DNA of 45,937 nucleotides from Anaerolineae bacterium (GTDB lineage: Bacteria > Chloroflexota > Anaerolineae > Promineifilales > Promineifilaceae). Position numbers and translations under genes: made by a program. The notes beneath the pieces are model-generated. The model made no database searches. It saw only the letters and a program-made list of their open reading frames with translations, and was not told the origin of the DNA. The stretch lies in assembly GCA_023384355.1 (NCBI GenBank), contig JAHDWL010000001.1, positions 284,085 to 330,021 on the forward strand, read 5' to 3'. Positions 17,941 to 26,116 of the stretch are shown piece by piece. Within the stretch, counting starts at the first letter, position 1. Every line of letters starts with the position of its first letter.

Positions 17941-18136
17941 CCTGCCCCATTTTCGCTGCAATCCTGAATACGGGCGGGTAGTAACTTGTGTTACACCGCC
18001 TGGCCCCTCAGCCACTTATACTTCCTTGTGGAGTATGGCCCCTCGCGGTTGTTAGTTGACGCTGAGCCGCAGGCCCTACCGTTGTTCCGCTCGCCGAAGC
18101 TATCTCGACAGGCGGGTTTTGCCGTCAGGACGTATG

Positions 18137-19192
18137 ATGATTCAGGCTGAAAAACTGACAAAAATCTACAAGATTCCAGAGAAAGCCCCGGGCGTTACCG
18201 GCGCAATCAAGGCACTCGTTCGACCGCGCTATAGGTCCAGGATTGCCGTCACCGATGTCTCATTTGTCATCGATCCGGGAGAGATCGTCGGCTACATCGG
18301 TGTCAACGGCGCAGGCAAGTCGACGACAATCAAGATGTTGACTGGCATACTACTGCCCACTTCGGGGGAGGTGCGCGTGTTTGGCCGTGACCCACATCGC
18401 GATCGCGTGGCCAACGCGCGCGATATCGGCGTCGTCTTTGGCCAGCGGACGCAGCTCTGGTGGGACCTGGCCTTGATTGAGTCGTTGACAATGGTCGACC
18501 GCATCTACGAGGTGCCGGATGCGCGATTCAAGCAACTGATCACCGAGTTCTCTGAGACGCTGGAATTGCAGGAACTGCTCAAGGTACCAATTCGCAACAT
18601 GTCACTGGGCCAGAAGATGCGCGCCGAGCTGGCGGCCACACTCATCCACGAGCCGAAGATCGTCTACCTCGACGAGCCGACCATAGGTCTTGACTTGCTG
18701 GTGAAGGAAAAAATCCGCGAATTCATTAAGCGAGTGAACCAGAGAAACGGGACAACGGTCGTGCTGACGACCCACGATCTGGGCGACATCGAAGAGTTGT
18801 GTAATCGGGTTTTGATCATCGACAACGGCGTGCTCATCTATGATGGTCCGCTGGCGACCATCAAGGACCGCTTTGGGAAATACCGCCAAATCACCTTTGA
18901 GACGATCGCTGATCTCAACCATCTGGTCGTGCCCGAAGGGGCCGTGGTGCTGGAAAAAGAGGAACGGCGTCTTTCGCTTCGTTTCGATCGCTCGATCACT
19001 TCGGCCAGTCGCGTGTCGGCTTCTGTCATGAGCCAGATTGAAGTGAGTGACCTGTCGCTTACCGAGCCTGACCTGTCGATGATCGTCAAGCAAATCTATC
19101 AAGGCGGGTTGAAGCAGGGGACTGCTGCTCCTGAACAATCGGAGATGCCCGCACCAGGCGTCGTGAGCGAACAGGTTACGGAAAGCGGGTGA
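18137..19192 (+). CDS. ABC-2 exporter ATP-binding subunit (COG4586-like)
   Basis: About 351 residues from the ATG six bases after AGGA; a second ATG sits one codon earlier and a longer upstream extension lacks similarity. Walker A is NGAGKST, the signature is NMSLGQKMRAELA, and Walker B is KIVYLDEPTIGLD, followed by TTHDLGDIEELC with the switch histidine. The N-terminal IYKIPEKAPGVTGAIKALVRPRY insert before the core is typical of the subfamily that pairs with two DUF990-type permeases. It powers export of an unknown substrate from the cytoplasm. The stop is seven bases before the first permease gene, so this is the first gene of a three-gene operon. Confidence 0.93.
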   Translation: MIQAEKLTKIYKIPEKAPGVTGAIKALVRPRYRSRIAVTDVSFVIDPGEIVGYIGVNGAGKSTTIKMLTGILLPTSGEVRVFGRDPHRDRVANARDIGVVFGQRTQLWWDLALIESLTMVDRIYEVPDARFKQLITEFSETLELQELLKVPIRNMSLGQKMRAELAATLIHEPKIVYLDEPTIGLDLLVKEKIREFIKRVNQRNGTTVVLTTHDLGDIEELCNRVLIIDNGVLIYDGPLATIKDRFGKYRQITFETIADLNHLVVPEGAVVLEKEERRLSLRFDRSITSASRVSASVMSQIEVSDLSLTEPDLSMIVKQIYQGGLKQGTAAPEQSEMPAPGVVSEQVTESG

Positions 19193-19199
19193 GATCGAA

Positions 19200-20015
19200 A
19201 TGATGACAGCATTCAAACGCGCGTCGCGTGTTTATGGCAGTATGGCAGCCATCGTACCCAAACTATATATGGCTTACAGCATCTGGTTTTGGATGGGGCT
19301 GTTCGTCAGCGTGGTTTCCATCGTCATTTTCGTCGCTTTTTGGCGTGCGGTCTACGCCTCGACCACTACTATCGGTGGGCTGACACTCGATGAGACCCTT
19401 ACGTATATCCTGCTGGCCCAACTTTTCGGCGAAGCGGCCTACGTCTCGAATTCCATCTACGATATCGGCGAAGGACTGCGTGAAGGGCAGATCGCGGCCG
19501 CGCTTCTGCGACCGATGGATTACCAGGCGGCCATGTATGTGCAGAACCTTGTGCGACTGGGAATTGATTTCCTGCTCAAGATTCCCGTAGCAGTGTTTAT
19601 CTGGCTGGTCTATGGCCTCAACTTGCCGTCCGATCCCGTCATCTGGCTGGCTTTCGCGGTGACAATCCTGCTCGGCCACGCGGTGCTGTTCTTCTTCGAC
19701 TGGATCCTTGCCTGTACAGCGTTCTATAGTACTGAGATCTGGGGGATGAGTGTCGTTCGCTATAGCGTAGCCATGTTTTTCAGTGGTGGGCTTATCCCGC
19801 TGGATATGATGCCCGAATGGCTGCGGACTATCGCCATCTTGCTGCCTTTCTCGCAGGTGGTTTACCTGCCCGTTTCACTACTCAGCGGCATCACGCCGGT
19901 CAGCAGCATGCCGCGCATCTGGTTGATGCAGGCGGTCGCTCTGGTTGGTCTGCTGCTAATCTCAAGGATCGTCTTTCGCCACTCGCTGCGCGCCATCACC
20001 GTACAGGGCGGATAG
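19200..20015 (+). CDS. ABC-2 type permease, first subunit (COG4587-like)
   Basis: 271 residues with six predicted membrane helices; recognisable segments are YSIWFWMGLFVSVVSIVIFV, the EAAYVSNSIYDIGEGLREGQIAAALLRP cytoplasmic loop typical of this family, and the C-terminal IWLMQAVALVGLLLISRIVF helix. It should form a heterodimer with the next gene product and couple to the preceding ATPase. Homologous trios are described only as uncharacterised or multidrug/antibiotic exporters. The gap to the next gene is six bases. Confidence 0.9.
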   Translation: MMTAFKRASRVYGSMAAIVPKLYMAYSIWFWMGLFVSVVSIVIFVAFWRAVYASTTTIGGLTLDETLTYILLAQLFGEAAYVSNSIYDIGEGLREGQIAAALLRPMDYQAAMYVQNLVRLGIDFLLKIPVAVFIWLVYGLNLPSDPVIWLAFAVTILLGHAVLFFFDWILACTAFYSTEIWGMSVVRYSVAMFFSGGLIPLDMMPEWLRTIAILLPFSQVVYLPVSLLSGITPVSSMPRIWLMQAVALVGLLLISRIVFRHSLRAITVQGG

Positions 20016-20021
20016 GAACTG

Positions 20022-20819
20022 ATGACCTTTCCGAATTACTTTTCGCTCTACTGGTTGTTTCTCAAGAACCGCCTCAAGATACTGATGGAGTATCGTGTCA
20101 ATTTCCTGATTGGCGCGGCATCAACGGTCTTTGTCCAGGCTGCCGGCCTGCTGACCATCTGGGTGGTCATGGAGCAAATTCCCGACCTGGCCGGCTGGGG
20201 GTTGCCGGAGATACTGTTAATCTACGGCATGCTCACGCTGTCCAAGTCGATCAATCACATGTTCGCCGATAATTTGTGGACGCTCGGCCGTGACTACGTC
20301 CGCACCGGGACGTTCGACCGCTTCCTGGTGCGGCCGATCGATCCACTCTTTCATTTGTTGGCGGATCGCTTCTGTCACGACGGCATTGGAAATTTTCTCG
20401 TCGGCCTGGTGTTGGTGATCGTAGCTGCGTCGAGGCTCGACATCGCTTGGTCGACCGCCCACGTCGGCTATTTGCTATTGATGACGCTGAGCGGCGGATT
20501 CATTTTTATCGCCCTGAATCTGATGACGTCCGTGAGCGGCTTCTGGCTCATGGATTCCGTACCCGTCACGCGCGTGGTTTTCGAGATGCACGAGTTCGCC
20601 AAGTATCCGCTATCCATCTACCCGCGATTCATCGGTGTGATTCTGACGGCGTTAATCCCTTACGCCTTCGCCTCCTATTATCCGGCCGCCTACCTGCTTG
20701 GCCGCGAGACGACCCCATTCCTGACTTGGGGCGCGCCACTGGTGGCGGCTGTGCTGATGACTGTAGCCCTGTCGGTTTGGCGCTTTGGCCTGCGCCATTA
20801 CAGTAGCACCGGTTCCTAG
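20022..20819 (+). CDS. ABC-2 type permease, second subunit (COG3694-like)
   Basis: 265 residues, six predicted membrane helices. The NHMFADNLWTLGRDYVRTGTFDRFLVRP segment corresponds to the loop of the first permease and marks the DUF990/ABC-2 family. The AGGA overlapping the previous stop gives a ribosome site seven bases before the ATG. It completes the transporter operon. The ileS promoter begins seven bases after its stop codon, with no obvious terminator between them. Confidence 0.9.
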   Translation: MTFPNYFSLYWLFLKNRLKILMEYRVNFLIGAASTVFVQAAGLLTIWVVMEQIPDLAGWGLPEILLIYGMLTLSKSINHMFADNLWTLGRDYVRTGTFDRFLVRPIDPLFHLLADRFCHDGIGNFLVGLVLVIVAASRLDIAWSTAHVGYLLLMTLSGGFIFIALNLMTSVSGFWLMDSVPVTRVVFEMHEFAKYPLSIYPRFIGVILTALIPYAFASYYPAAYLLGRETTPFLTWGAPLVAAVLMTVALSVWRFGLRHYSSTGS

Positions 20820-20825
20820 CGATGA

Positions 20826-20853
20826 TTGACAGAACCCGCCGCTCGCATATACT
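20826..20853 (+). promoter_or_regulatory. Promoter of the T-box/ileS operon
   Basis: A perfect TTGACA (20826-20831), 16-base spacer and TATACT (20848-20853, 5 of 6). Start expected near 20860, just ahead of the T-box stem I. Confidence 0.8.
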
Positions 20854-20869
20854 TATACATAATATTGTA

Positions 20870-21156
20870 ACGGCGTCGATCGAGACGAGTAAGCCGGTAA
20901 GGATTGTAAAGCGAGCCTGAGTTGGTGTGAGTCAGGCACAAGCCCCCGACCGAAAATCCCTCGGGAGCCGCCAGCCGAAAGGCCGAGCGCTGAGTAGACC
21001 TGGCCGGATTTGCCCCACGTTATCGGGGATGCGACAATCGGGGTTTTGTCCCGCGTTGCCGGAATGAGTGCCGGGTTTACATTGGCCCGGAATTTGGGTG
21101 GTACCGCGAAGCGTTTGCGCCTTCGTCCCATGAGAGGACGGAGGCGTTTTGCTTTT
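20870..21156 (+). promoter_or_regulatory. T-box leader, isoleucine specifier (ATC)
   Basis: A transcribed leader of about 290 bases. It has the stem I loop E motif AGTA (about 20887), the distal AG-bulge/GNTG region (AGCGAGCCTGAGTTGGTGTG), the specifier ATC at 20956-20958 inside GAAAATCCC, the GAGTAGACC element before stem III, and the T-box core TGGGTGGTACCGCG at 21095-21108. The TGGT bulge can pair with an ACCA tRNA end, as expected for tRNA-Ile. Uncharged tRNA-Ile should bind the specifier and stabilise the antiterminator, so the downstream editing gene, unknown gene and ileS are made when charging is low. The specifier agrees with the synthetase three genes down. Confidence 0.93.
21118..21156 (+). 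terminator. T-box regulated intrinsic terminator
   Basis: Arms 21118-21128 and 21136-21146 form an 11-pair stem (one G-T pair) with a seven-base loop, followed by TTTTGCTTTT. The 5' arm follows within ten bases of the T-box core, which is the usual mutually exclusive arrangement with the antiterminator. Confidence 0.9.
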
Positions 21157-21218
21157 GGCGGCCTGATGGGGCGTTATTCGCTTGATTAGTTGATGCGCAT
21201 CTTTTGGAGATGGATGTA

Positions 21219-21926
21219 GTGACCGGGTTATTGTATACGACTGATGCCTACTTGCGGGAGTTCGATGCCGGCGTTGTCGCCTTTGTCGAGGGCGGCGTCA
21301 TCCTTGACCAAACTGCCTTTTATCCCGGCGGTGGTGGCCAGCCTTGCGATTTCGGCACATTGACGGCCGGCGAATCAGTCTGGCCGGTGACAGCCGCCAG
21401 GAAGGTCGATGGCCGGGTGGTTCACACTATCGATGGTGAGATGCCTGCCGTCGGCACGAGTGTTACCGGTCACCTCGATTGGGATCGCCGGTATAAGCTG
21501 ATGCGCACCCATACGGCGATGCACATCCTCTGTGGCGTGGTATTTCGCGATTATGGCGCGCAAGTAACCGGCGGCAATATGGACCCGCTTCAGGGACGGA
21601 TGGACTTCGAATTTGAGACGATGCATCAGGATCTGGTGGCGGCCATCGAGGAGGCGGTCAACGCGGAGGTCGCGGCCGCGCGACCCATCCGCGTGCGCAT
21701 TCTGCCGCGCGACGAGGCTTTCAGGATTCCCGACCTGATCCGCACCAAAATCAACCTCTTGCCCGAGGGCATCGAGGAAGTGCGTACCGTGGAGCTGGTG
21801 GGGCTTGATTTGCAGGCTGATGGCGGCACTCATGTGGCCAATACCAGCGAGGTCGGTCAAGTGCGTATAGCCGATTACAAGAGCAAGGGCAAGATCAATA
21901 AGCGGATCTACCTGGCGTTAGCGTAA
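21219..21926 (+). CDS. AlaX-type alanyl-tRNA editing protein
   Basis: 235 residues from a GTG nine bases after GGAG (an ATG three codons earlier overlaps that site and is less likely). The AlaX-M layout is visible: TAFYPGGGGQPCDFG, the first zinc pair H98 and H102 in RTHTAMH, GGNMDP, and the second motif DGGTHVANTSEVG at 201-213. In that motif Asp201 takes the place of the cysteine found in AlaRS (CxGTH), while His205 is kept. AlaX proteins hydrolyse Ser or Gly mischarged onto tRNA-Ala in trans, in the cytoplasm. Here the gene is the first after an isoleucine T-box, which ties its expression to tRNA-Ile charging rather than tRNA-Ala. Confidence 0.9.
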   Translation: MTGLLYTTDAYLREFDAGVVAFVEGGVILDQTAFYPGGGGQPCDFGTLTAGESVWPVTAARKVDGRVVHTIDGEMPAVGTSVTGHLDWDRRYKLMRTHTAMHILCGVVFRDYGAQVTGGNMDPLQGRMDFEFETMHQDLVAAIEEAVNAEVAAARPIRVRILPRDEAFRIPDLIRTKINLLPEGIEEVRTVELVGLDLQADGGTHVANTSEVGQVRIADYKSKGKINKRIYLALA

Positions 21927-21947
21927 GAGCGGGTTGGCATACAGGCT

Positions 21948-22610
21948 ATGAGATTCATCATCCACGAACAACCTTACGAGCGGCCGATCATGGCCGGGCG
22001 TCTGCGGTATGAGCGGGACGGCGTGCCAACCGGCGCGGTCGAATCGTGGCGGTTGACAGCGGCGACGGATGATTATCGCTTCCTGCGGGTTGATTTGGAC
22101 GCGCGAGAGGCCCCATCGGGACGATCCAGCCTGTACCATGCTACCCTGAACGCTGCCGGGCGTCCTGAGCAGTTAAAGTATCGGTTCTGGGGCGATAGCC
22201 ATGAGGTTAGCGGGACGGCCGTATGGGATGGCGATGAGATCATCGCCACTCGCTGGGTGGATGGAAATGTTTATGAAGATGTAGCGCGGGGGACAGCCTT
22301 CTGGTTCCCGTCCGGCGCGGGTCTGGCCATGCTGGCGCAGTTTGCGGGCGAGACGAGAGGCGCGACGCTCCTCGCGAATCCCGCCGATCCGCAGCGCCTG
22401 ATGGCGATTGTAGAGACCACGGTCTCAATCGAATGGGGCGAGGCCGCGGTGGAGCAAGTCGACGTCGAGATTCATGCAGTCCGGCCACTTACCGTGGCTT
22501 GGGGTGATCAGAAGCGAGTAGTCTGGCTGGATCACGTAGGGAGACCGCTGCGCATCAGGCGTGGCGATGGGCTGACGGCAGAGGCCGAGCGGCTGGTTCG
22601 TTTTGGTTAA
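21948..22610 (+). CDS. Unknown protein of the ileS operon
   Basis: 220 residues, no signal peptide or membrane segment, rich in beta strands. I do not recognise a family. The pattern of YERDGVPTGAVESWRL, an FLRVDLDARE strand, LKYRFWGD and VSGTAVWDGDE resembles proteins that form a beta-barrel or lipocalin-like sheet. A start at the ATG at 21948 is 21 bases after the AlaX stop, and ileS begins 30 bases after its end, so it is co-transcribed under T-box control. Its function may relate to tRNA or amino-acid quality control, but nothing in the sequence proves it. Confidence 0.8.
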   Translation: MRFIIHEQPYERPIMAGRLRYERDGVPTGAVESWRLTAATDDYRFLRVDLDAREAPSGRSSLYHATLNAAGRPEQLKYRFWGDSHEVSGTAVWDGDEIIATRWVDGNVYEDVARGTAFWFPSGAGLAMLAQFAGETRGATLLANPADPQRLMAIVETTVSIEWGEAAVEQVDVEIHAVRPLTVAWGDQKRVVWLDHVGRPLRIRRGDGLTAEAERLVRFG

Positions 22611-22640
22611 AAGAGTATTGCAAGCGGGAGAACGATTATT

Positions 22641-25600
22641 ATGGGCTTTAAGGAAGTGTCCAACAAGGCGGGGTTTGTGGCCCTGGAAAGAGAAATCCTC
22701 GACTTTTGGCAGGAGACAAAGGCTTTCGATGAGCTGCGTCGAATGCGTGCCGCCGGCGAAGCCGAGCATGGGATCTTCAGCTTTATCGATGGGCCAATCA
22801 CCGCCAACAACCCGATGGGCGTCCATCATGCCTGGGGGCGTACCTACAAGGATATCTACCAGCGGTATTACGCCATGCAGGGCAAGAATCAGCGCTGGCA
22901 AAACGGCTTTGACTGCCAGGGATTGTGGGTTGAGGTTAACGCCGAAAAGGACCTGGGCTTCAAGAGCAAGCGCGACATCGAGCAGTACGGGCTGGCGGAG
23001 TTCGTCAAGTTCTGCAAGGCTCGCGTCCTGCGATTTGCCGCTGTGCAGACGGAACAGTCAATTCGCCTCGGATACTGGATGGACTGGAACGACCCCGCGG
23101 AGCTGCGCGGCCTGGGCGATTTGCTGGTCGAAGATCCCGGTCGTGTGATCACGCTTCAAGGTCCGAATGGGCCGGTAACCGACACGGTGGAGCAAATGGT
23201 CGGCCGCCTGGGGCTGTCCGATCTGGGTGGCTCTTACTTCACGTTCAGCAATGAGAATAATTACCAGATTTGGGGCTTCCTGAAGAAGTGCCACGATAAT
23301 GGCTGGATCTATAAGGGCGAGGATGTCATGCCCTGGTGCGCCCGCTGTGGCACCGCCATCAGCCAGCATGAGATCGTCACCGATGGCTATTTCGAGGTGA
23401 CTCACGACTCCGTCTTCGTGCGCTTTCCCCTCGTCGGCCGTGAGAACGAAGCTCTGCTGGTCTGGACGACCACACCGTGGACGCTCTCCAGCAATGTCGC
23501 CGCGGCCGTCGGCCCGGAGCTGGATTATGTGCGCGTCACGGCTGAAGACGGCTGGACGTACTACATGGCTGAAGGGGCCATGAAAAACACCTTGCAAGGC
23601 AAAAACAATGAAGTTGTCGGCCGATTGAAAGGCGAGGAAATGGTCGGCTGGGAGTACGTCGGGCCGTTTGATGACCTGCCGCGGGTGCAACAGGCGTTCG
23701 ACGAGGCAGGCTACACCCATCGGGTTGTACCGTGGCGTGAGGTTGGAGCTGAGGAAGGCACAGGCATCGTCCATATCGCGCCAGGCTGCGGCGCCGAGGA
23801 CTACGGGTTGAGCAAGGAATTTAACCTGCCGGTGATAGCTCCGCTCGACGAGAACGGGATCTATGTTGACGGCTTCGGCTGGCTGACCGGCCGTCAGGTA
23901 GCCGGCGTGGCGGAGGATGTCTTCGCCCGGCTGCGCGAAAAAGGGTTTTTCTATCGCAAGCAGAAATATTCTCACCGTTATCCCCATTGCTGGCGTTGTG
24001 GCTCTGAACTCGTATACCGGCTGGTCGATGAATGGTTCATCAGCATGGGGCAGACCTATGACAAGCCACGCGGCGAGTTGACGGAGGCCGAAAAGAAGGC
24101 CAGTCTGCGCTATCAGATAATGGACCGGGTCGATCAGATTAACTGGTACCCTGGGTTCGGCTACGATCGTGAGATGGACTGGTTGCGCAACATGCACGAC
24201 TGGATGATCAGCAAGAAACGTTATTACGGACTTGCTTTGCCAATCTATGAGTGCGACGAGTGCGACCAATTCACAGTTATAGGCAGCGAGGACGAATTGC
24301 GCGAGCGGGCGGTCGAAGGTTGGGACGAATTCGCCGGGCATACGCCACATCGGCCCTACATTGATGCTGTCAAGATCGCCTGCCCGCATTGTGGGGCAAA
24401 GAGCAGTCGCATCACCGATGTCGGCAACCCCTGGCTCGATGCCGGTATCGTCGCCTTCAGCACCCTTGGCTATCGCCACGATCGGGCACATTGGGAGAAG
24501 TGGTATCCGGCGGACCTCATCACCGAAAGCTTCCCCGGCCAGTTCCGGAACTGGTTCTACAGCGTATTGGCCCAGAGCACTGTTCTGAGCGAAGAGCCGC
24601 CGTTCCGCAACCTGTTCGGTTACGCGACGCTATTCGCTGAGGACGGCCGCGAGATGCACAAGTCATGGGGTAACTCCATCGAGTTCAACGAGGCAGCCGA
24701 AATAATGGGCGCCGACACCATGCGTTGGCTTTACGCCGGGGCCAAGCCGGAACAGAACCTGTTGTTTGGCTTTCAGCGCGGTGACGAGGCTCGGCGACGC
24801 TTTCTCATCCCGCTGTGGAATGTCTACTCGTTTTTCGTGACCTATGCCAATGCTGACGGTTGGACGCCCGGCGGAGCTGCGCGTGACGCGCAAAGCCCTC
24901 TCGAGGGTAACGCGCAACTCGACCGCTGGATTTTGGCTCGTCTGGATGAGACGACGGTCGAAACGCGGGCCGCGCTCGACAGGTGGGACTCGGAACGGGC
25001 TGTGCAAGGTCTGGAAATGATGCTGGACGATCTGTCCAACTGGTATGTGCGACGTTCGCGGCGGCGATTCTGGAAAAGCGAAGCGGACGCGGACAAGCAG
25101 GCGGCCTATGCCACGCTGTATCATGTCCTGGTGGAGTTCGCCAGATTACTCGCGCCGTTTGTCCCGTTTGTGACGGAGGAGATCTATCAGAATCTCGTCC
25201 GGACATTTGACGGCGACGCCCCGGCCAGTATTCACCACACGTTCTATCCCGCGGTTGACGAATCACAGCTCGATCACCGGCTGCTGGATAAGATGCGACT
25301 TGTTATCACTGCCGCGGCGCTTGGGCGCTCGGCGCGTGGCGTGACGGGCAAACTTCGCCAGCCATTGGCGCGGGCGAAGGTCTTTGTCGGGTCACAGCAG
25401 GAACGGGACGACCTTCTGGAGCTGGCCGACGTCCTGGCTGAGGAGATCAATGTCAAGGAGATCGAGATCGTCTCGGAAGTGGGCGAGTTGGTCAGCTATA
25501 AGCTGATGCCCAACAATCGCTCTCTTGGGCCGAAACTCGGAGCGCTATTCCCGTCGGTGCGAAATGCGCTGGCTGCCCTTGATCCGGCGGCCGCGGCCGC

Positions 25601-26027
25601 CTCACTCCAGAACGAAGGCTCGCTGAGCGTTCAGGTTGACGACCAGGCCATCACCCTCACCGGCGAGGACGTTATTGTGCAAACCGAGCCGTTGGGCGGG
25701 CTGGCCGTCGCCGGGGACAAGGGCGTTACCGTCGCCGTGGATCCTCATCTGACGCCTGAGCTGATTCAGGAAGGCTATGTGCGCGATCTTGTCCGCGGGA
25801 TCAACGAAATGCGCAAGAGGGCCGGGCTTGACGTCTCCGACCGGATCGAGTTGGGTTATGAGGCGGCTGGGGATGTGGCTGAGGCGCTGGCAACATTCGC
25901 TGATTTCATTGGCGGTGAGACCCTGGCTGTTCAAATCACGCCTCATGATCTCGCCAACGCCGATTTTCGCCAATCCATCGAGGTTGGCGACGAACAAGTC
26001 GCATTGAGTCTGCGCAAAGTCTTGTGA
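22641..26027 (+). CDS. ileS: Isoleucyl-tRNA synthetase (atypical class I signature)
   Basis: 1128 residues, longer than usual bacterial IleRS. It activates isoleucine with ATP and charges tRNA-Ile. The HIGH site is replaced by VHHAWG (His62-His63) within NNPMGVHHAWGRTYKDIYQR, and KMSKS appears as MHKSWGNS (672-679). The editing domain threonine-rich motif TTPWTLSSNVAA is kept. Zinc-type cysteine pairs are CARC, CWRC, CDEC and CPHC. The tail carries the anticodon-binding region (DNLSNWYVRRSRRRFW-like segment) and a C-terminal extension. The identity is supported by the upstream isoleucine T-box. GGGAG lies about ten bases before the ATG. A relative with another specificity is conceivable given the altered signatures, but the ATC specifier argues for Ile. 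Confidence 0.92.
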   Translation: MGFKEVSNKAGFVALEREILDFWQETKAFDELRRMRAAGEAEHGIFSFIDGPITANNPMGVHHAWGRTYKDIYQRYYAMQGKNQRWQNGFDCQGLWVEVNAEKDLGFKSKRDIEQYGLAEFVKFCKARVLRFAAVQTEQSIRLGYWMDWNDPAELRGLGDLLVEDPGRVITLQGPNGPVTDTVEQMVGRLGLSDLGGSYFTFSNENNYQIWGFLKKCHDNGWIYKGEDVMPWCARCGTAISQHEIVTDGYFEVTHDSVFVRFPLVGRENEALLVWTTTPWTLSSNVAAAVGPELDYVRVTAEDGWTYYMAEGAMKNTLQGKNNEVVGRLKGEEMVGWEYVGPFDDLPRVQQAFDEAGYTHRVVPWREVGAEEGTGIVHIAPGCGAEDYGLSKEFNLPVIAPLDENGIYVDGFGWLTGRQVAGVAEDVFARLREKGFFYRKQKYSHRYPHCWRCGSELVYRLVDEWFISMGQTYDKPRGELTEAEKKASLRYQIMDRVDQINWYPGFGYDREMDWLRNMHDWMISKKRYYGLALPIYECDECDQFTVIGSEDELRERAVEGWDEFAGHTPHRPYIDAVKIACPHCGAKSSRITDVGNPWLDAGIVAFSTLGYRHDRAHWEKWYPADLITESFPGQFRNWFYSVLAQSTVLSEEPPFRNLFGYATLFAEDGREMHKSWGNSIEFNEAAEIMGADTMRWLYAGAKPEQNLLFGFQRGDEARRRFLIPLWNVYSFFVTYANADGWTPGGAARDAQSPLEGNAQLDRWILARLDETTVETRAALDRWDSERAVQGLEMMLDDLSNWYVRRSRRRFWKSEADADKQAAYATLYHVLVEFARLLAPFVPFVTEEIYQNLVRTFDGDAPASIHHTFYPAVDESQLDHRLLDKMRLVITAAALGRSARGVTGKLRQPLARAKVFVGSQQERDDLLELADVLAEEINVKEIEIVSEVGELVSYKLMPNNRSLGPKLGALFPSVRNALAALDPAAAAASLQNEGSLSVQVDDQAITLTGEDVIVQTEPLGGLAVAGDKGVTVAVDPHLTPELIQEGYVRDLVRGINEMRKRAGLDVSDRIELGYEAAGDVAEALATFADFIGGETLAVQITPHDLANADFRQSIEVGDEQVALSLRKVL

Positions 26028-26034
26028 GACAAAG

Positions 26035-26070
26035 GTGAGCGCCGCGGGTCGTCGTACCCGCGGCGCTCAC
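26035..26070 (+). terminator. Terminator hairpin after ileS
   Basis: GTGAGCGCCGCGGGT (26035-26049) pairs perfectly with ACCCGCGGCGCTCAC (26056-26070) around a six-base loop: a 15-pair, very GC-rich stem eight bases after the ileS stop. Only CCTTTTCC follows at a distance, so termination may be factor-assisted or rely on stem strength. Confidence 0.75.
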
Positions 26071-26116
26071 TATCCGTGTGCCTTTTCCGATCACACTTGC
26101 TATTATTGGCGACCAT

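Noticed and set aside
18001-18046. Direct repeat TGGCCCCTC twice, 36 bp apart, before the ABC genes
   Set aside because: Too short to be an attachment site or target duplication, and no mobile element lies nearby.
23058-24491. Minus-strand open frame of 477 codons inside ileS
   Set aside because: It has no recognisable domain, and the plus strand codes conserved IleRS sequence throughout. GC-rich codon use makes long antisense frames common.
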